Origin: [Clostridium] symbiosum
GTDB taxonomy: Bacteria > Bacillota > Clostridia > Lachnospirales > Lachnospiraceae
Assembly: GCA_036419695.1 (NCBI GenBank)
Contig: CP143946.1
Location: forward strand, 1,634,001-1,698,000
Direction of reading: 5' to 3'
Length of the DNA: 64,000 nt
How positions within the stretch are numbered: position 1 is the first letter of the stretch; each line of letters opens with the position of its first letter. Shown here piece by piece: positions 33,392 through 41,022 of the stretch. Position numbers and translations under genes: made by a program. The notes beneath the pieces are model-generated. The model was not told where the DNA came from. It did no database searches and saw only the letters and a list, made by a program, of their open reading frames with translations.

Positions 33392-33447
33392 GCCGATGAA
33401 TGAAAGAAGCGGATGTATATTAGAAATAAAACCGCCGGGAGAGAAGA

Positions 33448-34992
33448 ATGATAAAGGATTATTGGAGCCAGATAAAAGAGAACAGGGATGTGAGGCAGAA
33501 TTTAAGCCGCCTGAGGCAGGAAGTGAAGGAGGAGGGCAGACGGAAGGCCCTGTCCGCACTCATTAAGGGGGAGGAAGAATATCTGATGGACCTGCTCCGG
33601 TCGGAAGATGCAAAGACGAGGAAAAATGCCGCCCTGCTCATGGGGGATCTGGGCAGACAGGAATTTCTGGAACCGGTGTACGAGGCATATAAAAGGGAAG
33701 CGCAGCGTTTTGTGAAAAGTTCCTATTTATCCGCCATCGGCAGATTTGATTACAGCGGGTATCTGGAGGAACTGAAAGAACAGCTTAAACTTCTGGAGCA
33801 GACGGAGGTGACGGAAGAGAACAGGAAACATCTGACCGAGGAGATGAGGGAGCTGTCGGCCCTTGTTGTCGGGATGGAAGGGGTAAATACCCACCGGTTT
33901 ACCGGCTTTGACCGCACATACGATATTGTTCTATTGACCAACAGGAATTTCACGGAACTGACAAAGAACCAGTTAACCCTCCTCGATCCGGGGGCCAGGA
34001 CAAAGCTGTTCGGCGCCGGTGTCAGAGCCAGGGTGACGAATTTGAACTGGATGGACAAAATCAGGACATGGCAGGAGCTTCTTTTTGTGGTGAAAGGGCT
34101 GGGAACCTGTCCGATGGATCCGCTTAAGGCTGCGGAGGTAATTGCAGACTCGGGCCTCCTGTCCCTGCTGGAAGAGAGCCATGAGGGAGGGGAACCCTGG
34201 TATTTCAGGGTGGAATTAAAGAGCAGGAAGACACTTCCCGAGAGAAGCGCTTTTGTAAAAAAATTATCAGGATACCTGGAAAAATTATCGGGCAGAAAAC
34301 TCATCAACACGGTCACGGACTATGAGGTGGAGCTGCGCCTGATTGAGAATAAAGAGGGGAACTGTAACCTGCTTCTTAAGTTGTACACGCTTAAGGATGA
34401 ACGGTTTGCCTACAGGAGAGAGGCGGCTCCGGTCAGCATACGTCCCGTCAATGCGGCGCTTACGGCCGCTCTTGCAGAGGACTATATGCGGGAAGGCGCC
34501 CAGGTGCTGGACCCGTTCTGCGGAGCCGGAACCATGCTGATAGAACGCAGCAAGGCGGTCAGGGCCTATACGTCCTACGGCCTTGACATCCAGGAGGAAT
34601 ATATACTGAAAGCCAGGAAGAATACCGAGGCTGCCGGGATGACGGCCCATTACATCAACCGCGACTTTTTTGAATTCCGCCATGAATACCTTTTTGACGA
34701 GGTATTTACGGATATGCCGTTCCAGATTGGGCGGGTTACGGACGATGAGGTGTTTGACCTGTATGAGCGCTTTTTCAGCCGAATCGGCGGATTTTTAAAG
34801 GAAGACGCGGTGCTCATCCTGTATTCGAGAAACAGGGGATTTGTAAAACCCCAGGCCGCTCGGAATGGATTTACCGTGCTGAAAGAATATGAGATTTCGA
34901 TGAAAGAGGGCACTTATGTTTATATTCTCTGCAAAAAAGGTGCGGAGGCACTCTTAGAGGAGAGAGCGGAAAGGAAGAAAGCCAATGGATAA
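33448..34992 (+). CDS. HEAT-repeat/THUMP-type RNA methyltransferase
   Basis: A 514-residue protein. The N-terminal 120 residues look like HEAT-type helices (DAKTRKNAALLMGDLGRQEF). A middle region resembles a THUMP-type RNA-binding part. The C-terminal 190 residues are a Rossmann SAM-dependent methyltransferase: motif I VLDPFCGAGTMLIERSKAV, acidic residue in YGLDIQEEYI, and catalytic motif TDMPFQIGR in place of the N-P-P-Y of DNA/RNA N-methyltransferases, as in UPF0020/Trm14-like enzymes. It probably methylates a guanine of tRNA or rRNA. It overlaps the next gene (RsmH-like) by 8 bp, so the two RNA-modifying enzymes are co-expressed. Confidence 0.75.
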   Translation: MIKDYWSQIKENRDVRQNLSRLRQEVKEEGRRKALSALIKGEEEYLMDLLRSEDAKTRKNAALLMGDLGRQEFLEPVYEAYKREAQRFVKSSYLSAIGRFDYSGYLEELKEQLKLLEQTEVTEENRKHLTEEMRELSALVVGMEGVNTHRFTGFDRTYDIVLLTNRNFTELTKNQLTLLDPGARTKLFGAGVRARVTNLNWMDKIRTWQELLFVVKGLGTCPMDPLKAAEVIADSGLLSLLEESHEGGEPWYFRVELKSRKTLPERSAFVKKLSGYLEKLSGRKLINTVTDYEVELRLIENKEGNCNLLLKLYTLKDERFAYRREAAPVSIRPVNAALTAALAEDYMREGAQVLDPFCGAGTMLIERSKAVRAYTSYGLDIQEEYILKARKNTEAAGMTAHYINRDFFEFRHEYLFDEVFTDMPFQIGRVTDDEVFDLYERFFSRIGGFLKEDAVLILYSRNRGFVKPQAARNGFTVLKEYEISMKEGTYVYILCKKGAEALLEERAERKKANG

Positions 34993-36049
34993 CGAGAAAC
35001 AGACCGGAACCGGTAACACGGAGCATAAGCGCCGTGTCCGCTATAAAGGGACACATCCCAAAAACTATAATGAAAAATATAAAGAACTCCAGCCGGATAA
35101 ATATCCCGAGACGGTGGAGAAGGTGATTCGGAAAGGCAGTACCCCGGTTGGAATGCACATTTCTATCTGTGTCAGCGAAATACTGGAATTCCTTCAGATA
35201 AAGCCGGGGCAAAAGGGGTTAGACGCCACTCTGGGTTACGGCGGGCACACCCAGGCCATGCTGGAACGCCTGAAGGGACAGGGGCACATCTATGGCCTGG
35301 ACGTGGACGGAGTCGAACAGGAGAAGACGAAGAAAAGACTGGAGGCGCTGGGCTACGGCCCGGAAATCCTCACCGTCAAACGGCTTAATTTTGCCAATAT
35401 CGATCAGGTGGCGGCGGAAGCCGGAACCTTCGACTTTGTGCTGGCGGATCTGGGCGTTTCCTCCATGCAGATCGACAATCCCGACCGGGGATTTTCTTAT
35501 AAGAAAGAGGGGCCTCTGGATCTGCGCCTGGATTCCCAGAAGGGGGTATCCGCTGCGGAACGCCTGAAGGAGCTGACCAGGGAGGAACTGGAGGGGATGC
35601 TCCGGGAGAATTCGGACGAGCCATATGCGGCAGAAATTGCACGGACCGTAGCGGCGGAGAGAAGAAAGGGAGCCATCGATACGACGACAAAGCTCCGCCA
35701 GGCCATCGAAAAGGCCCTTGCCTTCCTGCCGGAAGCCGAGAGGAAGGAAGCGGTCAAGAAATCGTGCCAGAGGACGTTCCAGGCCCTCCGGATCGATGTG
35801 AACAGTGAGTTTGAGGTGCTGGAAGAGTTTCTCGAAAAGCTTCCGTATGTTCTGTCACCGGGCGGAAGGGCTGCCATCCTGACTTTCCATTCCGGCGAGG
35901 ACCGGCTTGTCAAAAAGTCGTTCAAACGCCTGAAAAAAGAGGGTGTCTACAGTGATGTCGCGGACGAGGTAATCCGTCCGTCGGCAGAGGAGTGCGCCAT
36001 GAACGGCCGCGCCCGTTCCACCAAGATGAGGTGGGCCGTCAGGGCTTAA
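34985..36049 (+). CDS. rsmH: RsmH-like 16S rRNA (cytosine-N4) methyltransferase with N-terminal extension
   Basis: RsmH methylates N4 of C1402 in the ribosomal P site. The core is complete: GLDATLGYGGHTQAMLERLK, FVLADLGVSSMQIDNPDRGF, GPLDLRLDSQKGVSAAERL, QALRIDVNSEFEVLEEFLEK and GGRAAILTFHSGEDRLVKKS. It is 354 residues rather than about 310 because of a Lys-rich extension of about 50 residues before MHISICVSEIL. The canonical gene lies in the division and cell-wall cluster, which is not seen here, so this is probably the second, clostridial-type copy. The start overlaps the upstream stop by 8 bp. Confidence 0.85.
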   Translation: MDNEKQTGTGNTEHKRRVRYKGTHPKNYNEKYKELQPDKYPETVEKVIRKGSTPVGMHISICVSEILEFLQIKPGQKGLDATLGYGGHTQAMLERLKGQGHIYGLDVDGVEQEKTKKRLEALGYGPEILTVKRLNFANIDQVAAEAGTFDFVLADLGVSSMQIDNPDRGFSYKKEGPLDLRLDSQKGVSAAERLKELTREELEGMLRENSDEPYAAEIARTVAAERRKGAIDTTTKLRQAIEKALAFLPEAERKEAVKKSCQRTFQALRIDVNSEFEVLEEFLEKLPYVLSPGGRAAILTFHSGEDRLVKKSFKRLKKEGVYSDVADEVIRPSAEECAMNGRARSTKMRWAVRA

Positions 36050-36095
36050 AAAGAACCGCGGGGCTGTAATACGAAAGGGGAAAAGAGAGGTTGTC

Positions 36096-36731
36096 ATGGA
36101 AAAGAAGGAACTGGCTCTTGAAATTATCAAACGGTTAAAAAAGGAATATCCCGACGCCGGATGCACGCTTGACTACAACCAGGCATGGAAACTTCTTGTC
36201 AGCGTCCGTCTGGCCGCCCAGTGCACCGATGCAAGGGTAAACGTGGTGGTACAGGATCTGTACGCTAAATTTCCCGATGTGAAATCACTGGCCGAGGCGG
36301 ATGTGGACGCGATTGAAGCGATTGTAAGGCCCTGCGGCCTGGGCCGCAGCAAGGCCAGAGACATAAGCGCCTGCATGAAAATACTGTGGGAACAGTACGG
36401 AGGCAATGTACCGGGAGATTTTGACGCATTGCTTAAGCTGCCGGGCGTAGGGCGCAAGAGCGCCAACCTGATTATGGGAGATGTGTTTGGGAAACCGGCT
36501 ATCGTAACCGATACACACTGTATCAGGCTGGTAAACCGGATGGGGCTTGTGGACGGCATTAAGGATCCGAAAAAAGTCGAGATGGAACTGTGGAAGCTGA
36601 TTCCTCCCGAGGAGGGCAGTGATTTTTGCCACAGGCTGGTATACCATGGCAGGGATGTCTGTACGGCAAGGACCAAACCTTACTGTGACAAGTGCTGTCT
36701 GAATGACATCTGCGCCGGAAACGGAAGGTGA
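36096..36731 (+). CDS. nth: Endonuclease III
   Basis: DNA glycosylase/AP lyase that removes oxidised pyrimidines. The helix-hairpin-helix with the catalytic lysine is LLKLPGVGRKSANLIM, and the catalytic Asp lies in VTDTHCIRLVNRMGLV. The C-terminal iron-sulfur loop is CTARTKPYCDKCCLNDIC, with spacing C-x7-C-x2-C-x5-C, one residue longer than the classical C-x6. Length 211, as usual. AGAGG and ATG are well placed. It sits 46 bp behind the RsmH gene and 4 bp before the next gene, so it is part of a longer operon. Confidence 0.93.
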   Translation: MEKKELALEIIKRLKKEYPDAGCTLDYNQAWKLLVSVRLAAQCTDARVNVVVQDLYAKFPDVKSLAEADVDAIEAIVRPCGLGRSKARDISACMKILWEQYGGNVPGDFDALLKLPGVGRKSANLIMGDVFGKPAIVTDTHCIRLVNRMGLVDGIKDPKKVEMELWKLIPPEEGSDFCHRLVYHGRDVCTARTKPYCDKCCLNDICAGNGR

Positions 36732-36735
36732 TACG

Positions 36736-38712
36736 ATGACCTGGAATATTGCGCCGGAAATTATTTCCCTTGTGTTTCTGGGAATTGTCTGGGTGTATTC
36801 AAGAACGGGGAGCCATCTGCCTTCGCTGAAAAACAGGACGTTTCAGATGTGCCTGCTCATCACGTTTGTTGCGATGTTGAGCAATATTCTTTCTACCATT
36901 ATGATTTACTTTCTGGATGCGTTTCCCCTGTGGCTTGTCTGGACGGTGACCACGATTTATTTTATATTTACACCCTTAATGGGGCTGGTCTATTTCTGCT
37001 ATGTGATTGCCTTTATCTACGACGGAAGCAGATTCCTGAAATGGCTCGTCGGAATCGGGATGATTCCCGGCGCCGCTTATATCCTGCTTGTCCTGACCAA
37101 CCCGTTTACCTGCATTCTGTTCTGTCTGAGCAAAGAGTACGGCTATGCCAGAGGAGCATACGTTTTCATCACTTACGTAATCTTTTATATTTACAGCCTT
37201 GCCAGTCTTGCCGTAACCATCATGAACCGGCACAGGATGGAACGGAAGGTATACAATATTCTGGCCGTATTCCCTCTTCTGGCCGTGCTGGTAATTGTGA
37301 TACAGCAGATCGAACCGGAGGTGATCCTCTCCGGCTCAGCGGCTACCTGTGCAATGCTTATCATCTATCTTCATTTCCAGAACCGGCAGATCACGAGAGA
37401 CTATCTGACAAATGTGCCGAACCGTCAGGAACTTTTAGACATGCTGGGCCTTTTGATTAAGAAGCATCCGGAAAAACAGTTTACGCTGGCCGTCGTATCC
37501 CTCAGGGAGTTCCGGCAGGTGAATAATATCTGCGGACAGCACAGAGGCGATGAATTCCTCAGGGCGGTCTGCGGTTTTCTCTGTCAGGTCGGCCCACGGG
37601 ACGGGGTCTACCGGTTCAGCGGCGATGAATTTGCCCTTCTTTTTACCAGAGAGGACGATGAGGAGATAAAAAAGTGTCTTATCTCAATCCGGGAGCGAAT
37701 GCGGCAGCCGTGGGAAATTGCCGACTTCAGGTTTATGCTTTCCACTGCCATGGGGGTGATACACCGCGTGCGGCAGGACTATACACTTGAGATGGCAGTT
37801 AATTCGATCGAATATGCGGTGTACCAGGCAAAGAATGATAAGAACAGTTCCATCTGCTACTGCGATGAGGCTATGCTTGCAAAGCTGGACCGCAGACGCA
37901 GGGTAATACAGATACTGAAGGACGGGCTTTCCAGGCAGAGCTTTGAAATGTATTATCAGCCCATTTATTTTGTAAAGGACGGCAATTTCCGCTGCGCCGA
38001 GTCGCTGATGCGGTTAAACAATACGCCGATCGGTCCGATCTATCCTTCCGAGTTCATTCCTGTGGCGGAGGAGACGGGACTCATCATTGAGATTACCTAT
38101 GTCATACTCGACAAGGTGTGTAAGTACATAAACGAGCTGGAGGAAGCGGGGATCCACATGGATGCCATTCATGTGAATTACTCCGCGATCCAGTTTTCGG
38201 AGCCGGAGCTGGCGGAGAAGACGCTTCAAATTATCAGGCGGAATCATACGCCAATGTCAATGGTTAAGATTGAATTTACGGAGAGCACACTGGCGGAAAA
38301 TACCAAGGTGGTGACCGAATTCTGCGTGAAAATGAAAGAACACGGGATTACAGTGGGACTGGATGACTTTGGAACAGGCTACTCCAATATTGCAACGGTG
38401 TTAAACGTTCCCTTCAGCCTTGTCAAACTCGATAAAAGCCTGGTATGGGCCGCGATGGAGAAAGAATCGGCTTATCATGCGGTGGAGTATATGATAAGCG
38501 CGTTCAAAGCGCTGGGAATGAGCGTGGTTGCCGAGGGCGTTGAGACAAGGGAACAGAGAAAACTGGTGGTGGATTTCCAGGTGGATCAGATTCAGGGATT
38601 CTATTACTCCAGACCGATGCCGGGGGAGGAAATGAAGAAATTCATGCTGGAACATCGGGAGATGGAACGCGAAAATGGGCTGCAGGAGGAGCGGCTGCCA
38701 CAGGAAGAATAA
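36736..38712 (+). CDS. Membrane GGDEF-EAL protein (cyclic-di-GMP turnover)
   Basis: A 658-residue protein with a seven-segment membrane domain at residues 5-215, resembling the histidine-kinase N-terminal 7TM sensor. The GGDEF domain carries RFSGDEFALLF, an SGDEF variant of the active motif. The EAL domain has CAESLMRL in place of EAL (ESL), while the later catalytic motifs are intact: VNYSAIQFSE, KIEFTEST, VGLDDFGTGYSNI, KLDKSLV and VAEGVETREQ. Phosphodiesterase activity is therefore uncertain but possible. ATG 36736 follows GGAAGGTG and lies 4 bp after the nth stop. It is followed after 24 bp by a sensor kinase gene. Confidence 0.87.
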   Translation: MTWNIAPEIISLVFLGIVWVYSRTGSHLPSLKNRTFQMCLLITFVAMLSNILSTIMIYFLDAFPLWLVWTVTTIYFIFTPLMGLVYFCYVIAFIYDGSRFLKWLVGIGMIPGAAYILLVLTNPFTCILFCLSKEYGYARGAYVFITYVIFYIYSLASLAVTIMNRHRMERKVYNILAVFPLLAVLVIVIQQIEPEVILSGSAATCAMLIIYLHFQNRQITRDYLTNVPNRQELLDMLGLLIKKHPEKQFTLAVVSLREFRQVNNICGQHRGDEFLRAVCGFLCQVGPRDGVYRFSGDEFALLFTREDDEEIKKCLISIRERMRQPWEIADFRFMLSTAMGVIHRVRQDYTLEMAVNSIEYAVYQAKNDKNSSICYCDEAMLAKLDRRRRVIQILKDGLSRQSFEMYYQPIYFVKDGNFRCAESLMRLNNTPIGPIYPSEFIPVAEETGLIIEITYVILDKVCKYINELEEAGIHMDAIHVNYSAIQFSEPELAEKTLQIIRRNHTPMSMVKIEFTESTLAENTKVVTEFCVKMKEHGITVGLDDFGTGYSNIATVLNVPFSLVKLDKSLVWAAMEKESAYHAVEYMISAFKALGMSVVAEGVETREQRKLVVDFQVDQIQGFYYSRPMPGEEMKKFMLEHREMERENGLQEERLPQEE

Positions 38713-38736
38713 CGCAGGCGGGAAGGGGGGAGTTCA

Positions 38737-40101
38737 GTGGATATGGATCTCGTTTGCATCGCACTCAGAGTTTCGATTACCTGTATTGTGTTTGCCTATG
38801 TTGTTTTTATCCCTCTGAAAAGCCGGTATAAGCGGAGCGTCCTGCAGACATGGCTGCTGGTCTCCCTGCTGATCCTTATCACGGTGATGGTAACCATCCT
38901 GTTTCTGACATCGGACCGGTATTTTAACAGATACAGCACATTTGGCATTCTGCTCTGGATTACATCGGCCGTGATTCTGTTTCAGATGAGCGTCCGGTGC
39001 AGCCGTCTGGAGACCCTCTTCCTGGTGCTGGTGGTATTGAACCTCTATGTCAATATCATGGTTGTGGCAAAAGTCATGGGAAAAGTGCTGCATCTGCCTT
39101 TTTCCTATGATCTCTCAAAGCTGATTTACGCAATGGCAGTACTTGTCCTGTATATCCCTCTGCTTTTCAGCCTGTTCGAGAATCTGTACAGGCGGGTAAT
39201 TGAGATGAATGTCTCTTCCTCGCTCTGGCGGTTTATCTGGGCGATTCCAGCTCTTACCTACATGGTGTTCTATGTCAAGTTCATCAGTGATTACTGGAAA
39301 AAACCGATACACATGGGGACAGAGGATATCATATTTACCATTCTCTGGTCCTTCACGACCTACGCGCTCTTCTGGGTGACGCTTCAGATGATTATCCAGA
39401 CGCATGAAGGAATTACGGCGGCGGAACAGACGAAGCTTATTACGCTTCAGCTCAGAATGCAGGAGGCGCAGTATGAAAAGCTGTTGGAAAACATCGAGAA
39501 GACGAAAAGACTCCGCCACGACTGGAGACATCATCTGATGACGCTGAGCGGGATTGCCGAGAGCGGGGATACACAGGAAGTGAGGCGGTATTTAAAAGAA
39601 CTGCTGCCGGAATACGGGGCCGGGATGGATATCACCCTCTGCAGGAACCATGTGGTCGACGTGATCCTGCAGCACTATGCGGGAATGGCGGAAAATTGCG
39701 GAATTGAGATGGAAGTCACGGCTGACATCCCGCAGGACCCCGGAATTTCAGATACGGATCTCTGCATTATTTTCGGCAATCTGGTGGAGAATGCGGCGGA
39801 AGCCTGTATCGGCCAGAAGGAAGGAGAACGGTACATTAAGGTCAATGTCCGCATGAAGGGCCGACAGCTGATTGTTATGGTAAAAAATACACACGGTAAT
39901 GCAGTCGATAAGAGGAACGGAGTATTCTATTCTACCAAACATGGGGGCGAAGGCGTGGGACTGCCGTCCGTAAGGAAAGTGGCGGAAAAATACCAGGGAA
40001 TTATGAAGGCGGAGTATGATAAATCACATTTTACCGCCTATGTGATACTGAATACGCCGGATGGACAGAGCGGGCCGGATACGGCTGGAGCCGTCAATTA
40101 A
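38737..40101 (+). CDS. GHKL-type sensor histidine kinase (AgrC/NatK-like)
   Basis: A 454-residue membrane kinase with six or seven N-terminal membrane segments (to about residue 225), a coiled linker, the His box RLRHDWRHHLMTLSGIAESG typical of the HPK10 or AgrC group, and a GHKL ATPase with FGNLVENAAEACIG and KHGGEGVGLPSV. Such kinases often detect peptides and pair with LytTR or other regulators. The start is GTG at 38737 or ATG at 38743, both close to AAGGGGGGAG. No LytTR partner is adjacent; the convergent OmpR regulator at 40185 is the nearest candidate. Confidence 0.85.
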   Translation: MDMDLVCIALRVSITCIVFAYVVFIPLKSRYKRSVLQTWLLVSLLILITVMVTILFLTSDRYFNRYSTFGILLWITSAVILFQMSVRCSRLETLFLVLVVLNLYVNIMVVAKVMGKVLHLPFSYDLSKLIYAMAVLVLYIPLLFSLFENLYRRVIEMNVSSSLWRFIWAIPALTYMVFYVKFISDYWKKPIHMGTEDIIFTILWSFTTYALFWVTLQMIIQTHEGITAAEQTKLITLQLRMQEAQYEKLLENIEKTKRLRHDWRHHLMTLSGIAESGDTQEVRRYLKELLPEYGAGMDITLCRNHVVDVILQHYAGMAENCGIEMEVTADIPQDPGISDTDLCIIFGNLVENAAEACIGQKEGERYIKVNVRMKGRQLIVMVKNTHGNAVDKRNGVFYSTKHGGEGVGLPSVRKVAEKYQGIMKAEYDKSHFTAYVILNTPDGQSGPDTAGAVN

Positions 40102-40143
40102 AAAAGGATTTCTCTTAATAAAATTTAAGGGAAATCCTTTTTG
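40100..40143. terminator. Terminator between convergent genes
   Basis: AAAAAGGATTTC-t-CTTAA pairs with TTTAAG-g-GAAATCCTTTTT, a 17-bp stem with one mismatch; the T-run on both strands makes it bidirectional. Confidence 0.85.
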
Positions 40144-40184
40144 CATGTAAGATTGTCTGTTTACTATTGAGTAAATGGGAAAGC

Positions 40185-40871
40185 CTAAGGGACGAAGCGG
40201 TAGCCTAGCCCCCTGACCGTGACAATATGCTCCGGTTTTTGCCGGTTCTCTTCGATTTTGCCGCGCAGGCGGTTGATGTAAACCATGATGGCATTGTCAT
40301 CGATGGCTACACTGGTTCCCCAGACGTGCTCATAGATCATATCCTTGGTAAAGACCTGTCCCGGATGTTTCATAAACAGGAGCATCAGGCTGTTTTCTTT
40401 GGAGGAGAGCATAATTTCCTCATCGCCCTTATAAAAGCGCATTGTGGAGGTGTTATAGGTGAACGGCCCGCATTCTAAAAGATCGGACTGGCCGAGAACC
40501 ATATTCTTATTGCGGCGGATCAGCGCCTTGACCTTTGCGCCGAGAACTACGGGACGGAACGGTTTTGTGACGTAGTCGTCCGCGCCTACGGAAAGCCCAT
40601 ACAGGGAGTCATAATCCTCATTCCTGCCGCTTACAATCATCACGGGAGTCTGAATGCCCTGGCTACGGAGCTTCTTAATTACCTCAAAACCCTCCATGTC
40701 GCCCAGCGTGATATCCATGAGGATCATATCGTAGGCATGGGTTTTTAAAAGATTCAAAGCGGCATTCCCGCTGTCTGCGACCGTAGTCTCCAGATCATAA
40801 CTGTGCATGATTTTTTCCAGTAACCTGTAAATTGCCGGATCGTCATCTACGATCAAAACCTTATCCGCCAT
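40185..40871 (-). CDS. OmpR family response regulator
   Basis: A 228-residue regulator: receiver with IVDDDPAIYRLLEK, phospho-acceptor in MILMDITLGDMEGFEV and lysine in DDYVTKPFRP; winged helix with SSKENSLMLLFMKHPGQVFT, WGTSVAIDDNAIMVYINRLR and VRGLGYRFVP. ATG 40871 follows GGGGGATACT, so the longer frame to 40970 is rejected. It lies alone between two kinase genes, convergent with the GHKL kinase and divergent from the hybrid kinase at 41023. Which one it serves cannot be told from sequence. Confidence 0.9.
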   Translation of the reverse strand: MADKVLIVDDDPAIYRLLEKIMHSYDLETTVADSGNAALNLLKTHAYDMILMDITLGDMEGFEVIKKLRSQGIQTPVMIVSGRNEDYDSLYGLSVGADDYVTKPFRPVVLGAKVKALIRRNKNMVLGQSDLLECGPFTYNTSTMRFYKGDEEIMLSSKENSLMLLFMKHPGQVFTKDMIYEHVWGTSVAIDDNAIMVYINRLRGKIEENRQKPEHIVTVRGLGYRFVP

Positions 40872-41022
40872 AGTATCCCCCAAACCTTTTTTGTTTTCGA
40901 AGTGTGCCGGTTGAAAATCAGATGTACTTATTGCTGGAATTATTATAATATTAAGGAGAGTGCAAGTCAATCATATGCTGAAATGAAAAATATGGCCGGT
41001 ACAGGTAAGAGAGGATTACAAT

